Part shown: one piece after another, positions 1 to 7,365 of the stretch | Numbering within the stretch: the first letter of the stretch is position 1 | Layout: each line of letters opens with the position of its first letter | Assembly (NCBI GenBank): GCA_041497605.1 | Contig: JBGQGW010000147.1 | Span: 1-10,130 of the forward strand | Reading direction: 5' to 3' | Source: JBGPTK01 sp041497605 | GTDB taxonomy: Bacteria; Acidobacteriota; Terriglobia; Acidiferrales; UBA7541 | Length of the DNA: 10,130 bases | Program-made: the position numbers and the translations under genes | The notes under the pieces: generated by a model | What the model was told of the DNA's origin: nothing | Database searches by the model: none | Seen by the model: the letters and a program-made list of their open reading frames with translations, nothing else

Positions 1-98
1 TAAGATAATTGCGAAATTCTTCCGTTCATTTCTTTCGGCAAACGACGCAGACAGCTGCAACCTGAAACCTAGGGGGTAGGCTGGAAGAGAAAACCTTA

Positions 99-131
99 GT
101 CCTGATCTCGAAACAGGTTTGAGGTCAGGAC
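99..131 (-). terminator. Hairpin downstream of the mini membrane-protein gene, possible terminator
   Basis: Bases 99-109 (GTCCTGATCTC) pair with 121-131 (GAGGTCAGGAC) over 11 positions with one G-U wobble, leaving an 11-base loop. Read on the minus strand the stem is followed after about five bases by TTTTCTCTT, so it resembles an intrinsic terminator with a displaced, imperfect U-tract. It sits about 110 bases past the stop codon of the small minus-strand gene at 242-397, where that transcript would be expected to end. A second small inverted repeat (CGCTTG 136-141 with CAAGCG 151-156) lies beside it. Terminator function is inferred from position and shape only. Confidence 0.4.
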
Positions 132-241
132 CAACCGCTTGGGGCTGGGGCAAGCGAACCAGCGCTTAGAATCATAGCACGCCGGCCGGGAGCAGCGGTG
201 GGTGACATTTGCTCTGCGAGGGCCAACCCAGGCGGGTGTCC

Positions 242-397
242 TCAATCCAACGCGCTTCGTTTGCGGGAGAAGAAACCAATCAGAACAGTAGCAACCGCCA
301 AAACTGGGAGAACATGGATATACCCGTGGGCGGTATAAGGAGTTGAGACTGCAATGAGCCACAGGCTCAGCAAAATAATGAAGATGGTCCGATGCAT
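242..397 (-). CDS. Small membrane protein, lmo0937/DUF5670 family type
   Basis: A 51-residue open reading frame with ATG at 397 and TGA at 242-244. An AGAGGAG-type ribosome binding site (complement of 403-408) sits five bases before the ATG. The protein begins MHRTIFIILLSLWLIAV, giving a first hydrophobic helix at about residues 4-17. A short YTAHGYIHVLPVLAV segment leads into a second helix at about 28-43, and the tail FFSRKRSALD is basic. The order helix, YT..G.IH.L, helix, basic tail is what I recall of the lmo0937 family of 45-55 residue envelope proteins (DUF5670), whose function is unknown. It would be an inner-membrane hairpin protein. It is transcribed alone, divergently from the efflux operon, behind an extended -10 promoter at 556-564. 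Family assignment is by recognition of the pattern, not by a search. A longer frame at 96-362 overlaps it in another phase and looks spurious. Confidence 0.72.
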   Translation of the reverse strand: MHRTIFIILLSLWLIAVSTPYTAHGYIHVLPVLAVATVLIGFFSRKRSALD

Positions 398-449
398 CGG
401 CACTCCTCTTTTTCTTCTAACTCCTTACGCTCCGCGAATTGAATCGAGA

Positions 450-495
450 GAGCCGGAAGAATGGCGGCTCGACGACATGAATCCCGCCGCATGTC
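450..495 (-). other. Two tandem stem-loops in the predicted leader of the mini-gene
   Basis: GAGCCG (450-455) pairs perfectly with CGGCTC (465-470) around a 9-base loop. GACATG (474-479) pairs perfectly with CATGTC (490-495) around a 10-base loop. Both lie between the predicted minus-strand transcription start (about 549) and the ribosome binding site at 403-408, so a roughly 150-base leader would carry them. They could be regulatory or merely stabilising. Six-base stems also arise by chance, and I recognise no known riboswitch or thermometer here. Confidence 0.35.
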
Positions 496-555
496 ATTTC
501 AAAAGCGATGTTTTACAGTTGCTGGGCTTCTGAGGGTGGGGCGAATCCAGTTATT

Positions 556-564
556 ATTATAGCA
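556..564 (-). promoter_or_regulatory. Extended -10 promoter for the mini membrane-protein gene
   Basis: Read on the minus strand this is TGCTATAAT, a perfect TG-N-TATAAT extended -10 element. An AT-rich run (AAATTATTTT) lies just upstream and only a weak -35 (TTCCGC) at 17-base spacing, as is usual for extended -10 promoters. Transcription would start near 549 and reach the ATG at 397 after a leader of about 150 bases. This is the best sigma-70 match I noticed in the window. Confidence 0.6.
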
Positions 565-907
565 AAAATAATTTCCCCGCGGAACACCATTCCCAGATAA
601 ACCGAAACCGCACACAAAATTGGCCCCACACCCTATTCTTGATTACCTTAAACAATTTACGAGAGGAGGTCGAAGGACCCGGAGTGTCTATCCGCAGCCT
701 CCTGTAGGAACATCAGAGAATTACTGTAGAGAGATCGTTCAGGGAGTTGGCGTTGATCAGTTGAGGTGGCGCGGCTCTCTCCAGCCGATATTCCTCGAAA
801 CGCAATGCCCGGCGCATGCGTTCTTTATACAGGCCAGGTTTGACGGGATGAGCCTCGGATTGGCCTCAAGCTGAATCGGCCGCGTCTCGGATGTCATCTC
901 ATGGTAA

Positions 908-916
908 TGATATAGA
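908..916 (+). promoter_or_regulatory. Candidate extended -10 for the efflux operon
   Basis: TGATATAGA fits the TG-N-TATAxx form of an extended -10 box about 95 bases upstream of the permease ATG. No -35 match is present at 16-18 bases. It is the most promoter-like string in front of the operon, but the match is partial and the real promoter could lie elsewhere in 398-1011. Confidence 0.28.
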
Positions 917-1011
917 ATACCGCTTGCGATAGAGTGTTTCATCGTGTCAACAGAACGGCCCCACGCACAGATCCGCTAATTCTAATGGGGCTTCGGGAGT
1001 AGAAGCATTCG

Positions 1012-4000
1012 ATGTGGATAGTCAGGCTTGCGCTCCGGCGTCCTTATACGTTTGTGGTGGTCTCGATCCTGTTGCTCATACTGGGCCCGGTCGTAATTCT
1101 GCGGACGCCGACCGATATTTTCCCCAACATTGATATCCCGGTAATCAGCGTCATCTGGAATTATGCCGGAATTTCCCCGGAAGAAATGTCCAATCGCATT
1201 GTTTACAACTACGAGCGAGTCTTGACCACCACGGTCAATGACATGGAGCACATCGAATCCCAGTCGTTGACCGGGATCGCGGTGGTGAAAATCTTCTTTC
1301 AGCCCAACGTGAATATCGCCACTGCTTTTGCCCAGGTGACGGCGGTCTCCCAGAGCCTGCTGCGAGGCCTTCCTCCGGGGACGACTCCACCGTTCATCAT
1401 CCAGTACAACGCTTCGACCGTTCCCATCCTCCAGTTGGCTCTTTCCGGCCACGGGCTTTCCGAGCAGCAATTGGGCGACATTGGAATCAACTTCCTCCGG
1501 AGCGGGCTGGTCACGACTCCCGGCGTGGCTATCCCCTATCCTTACGGCGGAAAGCAGCGGCAAATCGAGGTGGATTTGAATCCCCCCGCGCTGCAGGCCA
1601 AAGGACTTTCAGCGGTGGACGTCGTGAATGCCCTCGGCAATCAAAACCTCATCATCCCCGCCGGCTCGATGAAAATGGGGCCGTTCGAGTATCAAGTGGA
1701 TATGAATAGTTCGCCGGAGACGGTCGCGGAATTGAACGATTTGCCGATCAAAACCGTCGGGAACTCGACCATATACATCCGCGATGTAGCGAATGTGCGC
1801 GACGGTAATCCTCCGCAGACGAATATCGTTCGCGTGGATGGAAAGCGCGCCTCCCTGATGTCGATTCTCAAAAACGGCAATGTCTCCACTCTCGACATTA
1901 TCTCCCACATCAAGCAGGTGCTGCCGCAGGTGCTGACGACCCTTCCGCCTGAATTGGAGATCCGCCAGCTTTCCGACCAGTCGATCTTCGTTCGAGCGGC
2001 CATCAGCGGGGTGGTTCGCGAAGCCATCATCGCAGCCTGCCTGACCGGATTCATGATTCTGGTCTTCCTGGGTAGCTGGCGCAGCACCGTGATTATCGCG
2101 GTATCGATTCCGCTTTCGATTTTGACCTCGATCATCTGCTTGAGCGCGTTGGGCGAGACGATCAATATCATGACTTTAGGAGGCCTGGCACTGGCCGTCG
2201 GTATTCTGGTCGACGATGCCACGGTGGAAATCGAAAACGTCAATCGCAACATCGATCAGGGTAAAGAAATCGTGCAAGCGATTCTCGACGGCGCTCAGCA
2301 AATTGCCGTCCCCGCTTTCGTTTCCACACTGAGCATCTGCATTGTGTTCGTGCCGATGTTCTTCCTCAGCGGCGTGGCCCGCTATCTCTTCGTTCCGCTC
2401 GCGGAAGCGGTGGTATTCGCCATGATGGCCTCCTACTTGCTCTCCCGTACTCTCGTTCCCACCATGGCAAAGTATCTGCTGGTGGCCCAGGTGGGCAGAG
2501 AGCTCGAGCACGAAATGGAAGAGGGGTCAAAGTCGCGCAATCCCTTGGTGCGGATGCAGGCCGGATTTGAGGTAGGCTTTGAGCGTTTCCGCGTGCGATA
2601 TCACGGGCTCCTGGATCGTTGCCTGCGTCACCGGGTCGCATTCGTGATCTGTTTTCTCGGCGCGTGCGTGCTTTCCCTGGCACTGATTCCCTTGTTGGGT
2701 CAGGATTTCTTTCCCACGGTCGACAGCGGAGAGTTCAAGTTGCACTTGCGCGCGCCCACTGGCACGCGCATCGAGGAAACAGCGGGCCTCTGTGACCGCG
2801 TGGAAGACGAGATTCGACGATCGATTCCTTCGAAAGAGCTGGTCAGCATTATCGACAATATCGGGATGCCCTATAGCGGCATCAACCTCTCCTACAGCAC
2901 CTCCGCGCCTATCGGACCCGGTGATGCCGATATTCTGGTAGGTCTCTCGAAAGATCATCACTCGACGGCAACCTACATTCACGATTTGCGGCTGAAGCTT
3001 GCCCGGGATTTCCCAGGAGTCACCTTTTATTTCATTCCGGCGGATATGGTCAGCCAGATCTTGAACTTTGGCCTTCCCGCGCCGATCGATATCCAGATTG
3101 TGGGGAGAAACTTGCAGGGCAATCGTCAATTTGCAGACACATTGATGAATCAACTAAAATACATTTCCGGCACCACCGATCTGCGAATCCAGCAAGCGTT
3201 CAATCAGCCGAAATTGCACGTCACTGTCGACCGCACCCGGGCGCTGCAGATCGGATTTACCCAGCGGGACGCGGCGAGTAGCCTGCTCATTTCTCTCAGC
3301 GGAAGTTTCCAAACCACGCCCACTTTCTGGCTCGATCCGAAGACCGGCGTCAGTTACAGCATCACCACCCAAACACCGCAATACCGCGAGGACTCGCTGC
3401 AGTCTCTTGAAAATCTTCCGGTGACAACGGCTAACTCAAATCAGGGCACTCCCCAAATTCTGGCCAATATCGCTACCATCTCCCGAGGTGCTGAAATGGC
3501 GGTGGTCTCCCATTACGATGTTCAGTACGTCATCGATATTTTTGGCAGCGTGCAGGGAAGGGACCTTGGCGCGGTGGCTGGCGATATCGATTCGATCGTG
3601 AATCAAAGGCGGAAGGATTTGCCTCGCGGATCACAGCTTTTTGTACGCGGCCAGATTTCAACGATGCGATCTTCCTTCGTCGGGCTGCTGGCGGGCCTGG
3701 GATTCGCCATCATCCTGGTTTACCTGTTGATCGTGGTGAATTTTCAATCCTGGCTCGATCCCTTCATCATTCTCATGGCGCTTCCGGCGGCGCTTGCCGG
3801 AATTGTTTGGATTCTTTTCATCACCAAAACCACGGTCAGCGTGCCTGCTTTGATGGGAGCCATCATGTGCATGGGCGTAGCCACGGCCAACAGCATTCTG
3901 GTGGTCAGCTTCGGAAAAGAAGAAATGCAAGAAGGCAGGAATTCGACGGAAGCCGCGCTCAATTCGGGTTTTACCCGGTTCCGCCCGGTCTTGATGACCG

Positions 4001-4200
4001 CCCTGGCCATGATCATCGGCATGCTTCCGATGGCCTTGAGTCTGGGCGAAGGCGCCGAGCAGAATGCTCCTCTGGGTCGAGCCGTCATCGGCGGACTCAT
4101 ATTTGCGACGGTCGCGACTCTCTTTTTCGTGCCTACTTTTTTCAGCCTGGTGCATCGCCATACGGAGCCGGCAGCTCCCGTAGACGCGGCACTAAAATGA
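1012..4200 (+). CDS. RND multidrug efflux permease (AcrB/HAE1-like), inner membrane
   Basis: This 1062-residue protein is the normal length for a proton-driven RND pump that captures hydrophobic or amphiphilic compounds from the membrane and periplasm and passes them to an outer-membrane channel. TM1 is at about 13-31 and is followed by TDIFPNIDIPV (34-44). A large periplasmic domain follows, then TM2-TM6 at about 334-485. TM7 is at about 542-562, with GQDFFPTVDSG at 563-573, then a second periplasmic domain and TM8-TM12 from about 889 to 1047. TM4 carries the proton-relay pair D401-D402 and, unusually, E406 and E408. TM11 keeps T996, equivalent to AcrB T978. The TM10 lysine of AcrB (K940) is replaced by A959 in GVATANSIL. 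Presence of the Asp pair argues against a CusA-type metal pump. The ATG at 1012 follows GGGAG (995-999) at 12 bases. It is the first gene of the three-gene efflux operon; the substrate cannot be read from sequence. Confidence 0.95.
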   Translation: MWIVRLALRRPYTFVVVSILLLILGPVVILRTPTDIFPNIDIPVISVIWNYAGISPEEMSNRIVYNYERVLTTTVNDMEHIESQSLTGIAVVKIFFQPNVNIATAFAQVTAVSQSLLRGLPPGTTPPFIIQYNASTVPILQLALSGHGLSEQQLGDIGINFLRSGLVTTPGVAIPYPYGGKQRQIEVDLNPPALQAKGLSAVDVVNALGNQNLIIPAGSMKMGPFEYQVDMNSSPETVAELNDLPIKTVGNSTIYIRDVANVRDGNPPQTNIVRVDGKRASLMSILKNGNVSTLDIISHIKQVLPQVLTTLPPELEIRQLSDQSIFVRAAISGVVREAIIAACLTGFMILVFLGSWRSTVIIAVSIPLSILTSIICLSALGETINIMTLGGLALAVGILVDDATVEIENVNRNIDQGKEIVQAILDGAQQIAVPAFVSTLSICIVFVPMFFLSGVARYLFVPLAEAVVFAMMASYLLSRTLVPTMAKYLLVAQVGRELEHEMEEGSKSRNPLVRMQAGFEVGFERFRVRYHGLLDRCLRHRVAFVICFLGACVLSLALIPLLGQDFFPTVDSGEFKLHLRAPTGTRIEETAGLCDRVEDEIRRSIPSKELVSIIDNIGMPYSGINLSYSTSAPIGPGDADILVGLSKDHHSTATYIHDLRLKLARDFPGVTFYFIPADMVSQILNFGLPAPIDIQIVGRNLQGNRQFADTLMNQLKYISGTTDLRIQQAFNQPKLHVTVDRTRALQIGFTQRDAASSLLISLSGSFQTTPTFWLDPKTGVSYSITTQTPQYREDSLQSLENLPVTTANSNQGTPQILANIATISRGAEMAVVSHYDVQYVIDIFGSVQGRDLGAVAGDIDSIVNQRRKDLPRGSQLFVRGQISTMRSSFVGLLAGLGFAIILVYLLIVVNFQSWLDPFIILMALPAALAGIVWILFITKTTVSVPALMGAIMCMGVATANSILVVSFGKEEMQEGRNSTEAALNSGFTRFRPVLMTALAMIIGMLPMALSLGEGAEQNAPLGRAVIGGLIFATVATLFFVPTFFSLVHRHTEPAAPVDAALK

Positions 4201-4257
4201 AATGGATGAGCAAGCACGGTTGTTTTTCAAGCACTGCACAAATGGGAAGAGGTCTTC

Positions 4258-5469
4258 ATGATTGATCCGGATCAAAGAGAATCGTATTCCCCGGGTGGAG
4301 AGAAGCATGCTCCCGAAGAAGCGCGCGGCGGGCATGGCATTCTCATCGCAATCATCGCGTTGCTGATCGTGGCCGGTATCATTGCCGCCGGCGTCGTTCC
4401 CCGCTGGAAGGCCAGGGCCGCGCTTAACAGTGAGACGACTGAACTGGCGATCCCCTACGTCACGGTGGTCCAGCCGAAGCGCGGGGCTCCTCAGCAGGAA
4501 ATCGTGCTTCCGGGAAACATTCAGGCGTTCACGGACGCGCCGATCTATGCGCGAACGAATGGATATCTCAGGAAGTGGTACACGGACATCGGCTCGCATG
4601 TGAAGGCCGGTCAATTGCTCGCGGAAATCGACACGCCCGAAGTGGATCAACAGTTGCAACAAGCGCGCGCCGATTTGAACACGGCACAGGCCAACGCCCG
4701 GCTCTCCGCAATTACGGCCGAGCGGTACGAGGGCCTCAAAAACACGGAATCCGTTTCCAAGCAGGATGTGGATAACGCGATGGGTGATTATGAAGCGAAG
4801 ACAGCGATGGTGCAGTCGGCGCAACATAACGTGGATCGCCTGCAGCAATTGCAAGGCTTCGCGAAGATTTATGCCCCTTTCGATGGAGTGATCACCGCCC
4901 GGAATACCGATGTGGGAGCTTTGATCGATTCCGGCAGCAGCGGCGGCGCGGCGCGGGAACTCTTCCATATCGCCGCCACGCGGCAGTTGCGCGTGTACAT
5001 CAATGTTCCGCAAGCATTTTCCCAGGCGGCTAAGCCGGGACTGACTCCCGTACTGACTCTTGCTGAATTTCCCGGACGCACATTCCAGGGAAAACTTGTC
5101 CGCACCGCCGATGCCATCGATCCGTCCTCTCGGACGCTGCTTGTCGAAGTGGATGTGGATAACCCCCGCGGCGAGCTTCTTCCGGGCTCCTATGCCGAGG
5201 TTCACTTGCAGATCCCGACTAAAACATCCACTTTTATTTTGCCGGTGAGTAGCCTGATTTTCCGATCGGAAGGAATGCAGATCGCCACAATCCAGGGCGA
5301 CCACGCTGTTCTCTCCCACGTTGCAATCGGCAGGGATTTCGGAACCGAAGTTGAAATCATTTCCGGGCTCACGGGAGATGAGCAAATTATCGATAGTCCC
5401 CCCGATTCCCTGGTGAGCGGTGAAAAGGTTCGCGTTGCCCCCTCAAAGCAAGGAGCAAATGCAAAGTGA
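4258..5469 (+). CDS. Periplasmic adaptor (membrane fusion protein) of the RND pump
   Basis: A 403-residue HlyD/AcrA-type adaptor that bridges the RND permease and the outer-membrane channel. A short cytoplasmic N-terminus precedes a single membrane anchor at about 27-47. There is no lipobox, so it is anchored by a helix rather than by lipid. Residues about 93-131 form the first half of the lipoyl-like barrel (ARTNGYLRKWYTDIGSHVKAG). The helical hairpin spans about 128-200, rich in Q, A and L (QLQQARADLNTAQANARL). The second lipoyl half is at 204-220 (IYAPFDGVITARNTDVGAL). The beta-barrel domain, with DAIDPSSRTLLVEVDVDNP, spans about 240-320, followed by the membrane-proximal domain. The ATG at 4258 follows GGGAAGAGG (4244-4252). 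It starts 57 bases after the permease stop and overlaps the channel gene by 4 bases, so the three are almost certainly co-transcribed. Confidence 0.94.
   Translation: MIDPDQRESYSPGGEKHAPEEARGGHGILIAIIALLIVAGIIAAGVVPRWKARAALNSETTELAIPYVTVVQPKRGAPQQEIVLPGNIQAFTDAPIYARTNGYLRKWYTDIGSHVKAGQLLAEIDTPEVDQQLQQARADLNTAQANARLSAITAERYEGLKNTESVSKQDVDNAMGDYEAKTAMVQSAQHNVDRLQQLQGFAKIYAPFDGVITARNTDVGALIDSGSSGGAARELFHIAATRQLRVYINVPQAFSQAAKPGLTPVLTLAEFPGRTFQGKLVRTADAIDPSSRTLLVEVDVDNPRGELLPGSYAEVHLQIPTKTSTFILPVSSLIFRSEGMQIATIQGDHAVLSHVAIGRDFGTEVEIISGLTGDEQIIDSPPDSLVSGEKVRVAPSKQGANAK
5450..5455 (+). promoter_or_regulatory. Ribosome binding site fixing the GTG start of the channel gene
   Basis: AAGGAG lies inside the end of the adaptor gene, ten bases before the GTG at 5466. 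The nearby ATG at 5459 is out of frame and reaches a stop after 14 codons, so the GTG start with its GTGA stop-start overlap is preferred. This arrangement implies translational coupling of adaptor and channel. Confidence 0.65.
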
Positions 5470-6938
5470 TTCGCTTGAATCCGAGGAACGACTCGCCTTC
5501 TGAGAAACGAAACCGCCGGGGCTTGGTGGCGCTATCGGCATTTGGGCTCCTCTGGTTCGGAGGTTGCACGGTAGGTCCGAAATATGTCCGGCCTGCGGCA
5601 GAAGTTCCTGCGGCCTACAAAGAAATAGGTAATTGGAAACCGGCGCAGCCGGGCGATGCGATTGCGAAAGGGAAGTGGTGGGAGATTTACCAGGACCCGC
5701 AGCTCAATAGTCTCGAAGAGCAAATTAGCGTCTCCAATCAAAATTTAAAAGCCGCGCAAGCCCAGTTCGAACAGGCGCGGGCTGCCGTCCGCATCTCCCG
5801 CTCATTCTATTTTCCTACCGTATCGGGCGGAGCTACGATCACCGGCAATCGCCAGTCGCAGAATAAGGCGCTCCGCGGAACGTCGTCCGGCATCACTAAC
5901 TATGCGGACTATCAAATTCCGGTTGACGTCTCGTACGAAGCCGATGTCTGGGGCCGGGTTCGCCGTACGGTGGAATCGAGCCGTGCACAAGCCCAAGCCA
6001 GCGCCGCGGATCTCGCCAATGTAGACTTGAGCCTGCACTCGGAGCTGGCGCTCGATTATTTTGAGCTTCGCGGACTAGATGCTCAGAAGCAACTTCTCGA
6101 TTCGAGCGTCGTTGCGTTTCAAAAAGCGCTCGATCTGACGCAGAATCGCTATCAAGGCGGAATTGCATCCGCAGTCGATGTGGCGCAGGCGCAGACGGAA
6201 CTGGAGACTACGCGCGCCCAGGCCATCGATGTGGGCGTGCAGAGAGCAGCGCTCGAGCACGCCATTGCAGTTCTGACCGGCCAGCCAGCCGCGAAGTTCA
6301 GCCTGGCGCCCTTGCCTCTTTCGAGTCCGCCTCCCGCGATACCGGAAGGATTACCGTCGGAATTGCTGGAGCGCCGTCCGGACATCGCCGCTGCGGAAAG
6401 ACGCGTGCAAGCCGCGAATGCCCAGATCGGAGTGGCGAAAGCTGCCTACTTCCCGCTGATCACTTTGAACGGATCGGGAGGGTTCGAGAGCGCCGCGATC
6501 AGCACATTGATTCAAGGTCCTTCTGGATTTTTTACCATTGGTCCCGCGGCGATTGAGACACTGTTCGATGCCGGGCGCCGCCGCGCGATTTCGGACCAGG
6601 CCCGGTCGGCCTACAATCAATCGGTGGCTCTCTACCGCCAGACAATTCTTACGGCCTTCCAGGAAGTGGAAGACAATCTTGCGGCCTTGCGAATTCTGCA
6701 AGAGGAAGCACAGACGCAGAGTGCCGCCGTCGCGGCCGCGGAGCACTCGCTCGCCCTTTCCAACAATCGCTATAAGGGCGGAGTCTCCAATTACCTGGAA
6801 GTGATCACGGCTCAAAACGCAGCGCTATCGAATGAACGCACGGCGGTTGATCTTCTCACCCGCCGCCTGGCGGCCAGTGTGCTTCTGATCAAAGCCATCG
6901 GCGGCGGTTGGAACGTTTCCCAAATTCCTCCGGTGTAA
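5466..6938 (+). CDS. Outer-membrane efflux channel lipoprotein (NodT/OprM-like, TolC superfamily)
   Basis: A 490-residue outer-membrane factor that provides the exit duct of the tripartite pump. The N-terminus is basic up to about residue 18, then hydrophobic (LVALSAFGLLWFGG), and ends in a lipobox with cysteine C34. The family signature CTVGPKYVRP follows at 34-43, so the mature protein should be a lipid-anchored trimer subunit. Two OEP repeats follow. The first, about 60-260, includes YEADVWGRVRRTVESS; the second, about 290-480, begins with LLERRPDIAAAERRV (300-314) and contains NRYKGGVSNYLEV near the end. Length and repeat structure are normal for NodT-type channels. The GTG start overlaps the adaptor stop as GTGA. 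It is the last gene of the efflux operon. A hairpin at 7021-7046, with no U-tract, is the only terminator-like structure seen downstream. Confidence 0.94.
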   Translation: MIRLNPRNDSPSEKRNRRGLVALSAFGLLWFGGCTVGPKYVRPAAEVPAAYKEIGNWKPAQPGDAIAKGKWWEIYQDPQLNSLEEQISVSNQNLKAAQAQFEQARAAVRISRSFYFPTVSGGATITGNRQSQNKALRGTSSGITNYADYQIPVDVSYEADVWGRVRRTVESSRAQAQASAADLANVDLSLHSELALDYFELRGLDAQKQLLDSSVVAFQKALDLTQNRYQGGIASAVDVAQAQTELETTRAQAIDVGVQRAALEHAIAVLTGQPAAKFSLAPLPLSSPPPAIPEGLPSELLERRPDIAAAERRVQAANAQIGVAKAAYFPLITLNGSGGFESAAISTLIQGPSGFFTIGPAAIETLFDAGRRRAISDQARSAYNQSVALYRQTILTAFQEVEDNLAALRILQEEAQTQSAAVAAAEHSLALSNNRYKGGVSNYLEVITAQNAALSNERTAVDLLTRRLAASVLLIKAIGGGWNVSQIPPV

Positions 6939-7365
6939 TCGTGCTGTTGGAAATCAGGATCGTTCTCTTTCCGCAATAAGAGCAATTCTCCCTACTCATC
7001 CACGGGGCAGCAGCAATGAACGGAGGTACTTGGCCGTGTGCCTCTGCGCGAATTCTAGTGTCGCCTTTGGACAGTGGCTCGATTGGCCTTCTTTTGTACC
7101 TTTGTACAGTAGTTTCTTTTTCCTCATCGCCGTAGCTTAGAACTCGCTTAATTGCCACTCCACAAATTTCTTCGGAGTTGATTGTCGGATTCTCTCCCAC
7201 CCGGATTTCGACTCGGGCCTTTCCTCCAACACGGCCCCGGCTTCGATGACGAATCGACCATGACCGATTGCCAAAACACGAACCAACTCGAAATTGGATC
7301 GAGAAAGGAATGGTCCGTGCCGGTGATCGTAACTTCCCAGTCTGATATCCCAAGGGGGAACGGTG
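6939..7365. other. Intergenic region between efflux operon and di-haem gene, no confident gene
   Basis: This 427-base stretch contains a 9-bp hairpin with wobbles (7021-7029 with 7038-7046), about 80 bases after the channel stop. It also has a TGTAC-N4-GTACA inverted repeat (7095-7108) and a CTCGA-N7-TCGAG repeat (7287-7303), either of which might be an operator. A minus-strand frame at 6889-7353 stays open for 154 codons and includes a CSYCGK motif. It has no good start signal, uses AGA, AGG, CTA and GTA codons unlike its neighbours, and overlaps the end of the channel gene. I do not call it as a gene. No clear sigma-70 promoter for the di-haem gene is visible. Confidence 0.5.
7354..7358 (+). 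promoter_or_regulatory. Ribosome binding site deciding the start of the di-haem gene
   Basis: A GGGGG core within AAGGGGGAA lies seven bases before the ATG at 7366 and only four before the in-frame GTG at 7363. Normal spacing favours the ATG, giving a 502-residue product. Confidence 0.6.

Larger units (their letters stand above)
398..1011. other. Divergent intergenic region, 614 bases, no convincing gene
   Basis: This stretch separates the minus-strand mini-gene from the plus-strand efflux operon. It contains the ribosome binding site, the hairpin leader and the extended -10 box of the mini-gene, and one weak extended -10 candidate for the efflux operon (908-916). A plus-strand frame at 620-874 starts with TTG, has no ribosome binding site and resembles no family I know. 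A minus-strand frame at 757-942 is equally unconvincing. A GGAGGT sequence at 665-670 looks like a Shine-Dalgarno site but is followed by no usable start. No regulator gene, tRNA or mobile element is visible. Confidence 0.6.

Noticed and set aside
96..362. 88-codon minus-strand frame overlapping the mini-gene
   Set aside because: Out of phase with the 51-residue frame, which has the ribosome binding site, the promoter and the family-like helices.
417..497. 26-residue upstream open frame on the minus strand ahead of the mini-gene
   Set aside because: No Shine-Dalgarno sequence precedes its ATG, and it carries no run of identical codons that would suggest an attenuator.
665..670. GGAGGT, a perfect Shine-Dalgarno core on the plus strand
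   Set aside because: The nearest possible start (GTG at 684) is 13 bases away and opens only seven codons before a stop.
620..874. 84-codon plus-strand frame upstream of the efflux operon
   Set aside because: TTG start without a ribosome binding site, no recognisable motif, and composition like random intergenic sequence.
945..953. TTGACA on the minus strand, a perfect -35 hexamer
   Set aside because: No -10 box at 16-18 bases; the first TATTCT is 25 bases away, and no gene follows in that direction before the mini-gene's own promoter.
1012..4200. Possible heavy-metal (CusA-type) RND pump
   Set aside because: The TM4 Asp-Asp pair and the absence of a CusA-like methionine cluster that I can see point to a drug/hydrophobe-type pump.
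3807..4265. 152-codon plus-strand frame at the end of the permease gene, running to the adaptor start
   Set aside because: It is out of phase with the permease, its composition is H, R, S and G rich with no hydrophobic pattern, and no family resemblance is visible.
4192..5385. 397-codon open frame on the minus strand opposite the adaptor gene
   Set aside because: It is exactly antisense to a well-supported adaptor gene. The translation is rich in H, R and G with no domain, as expected of a shadow frame in GC-rich coding DNA.
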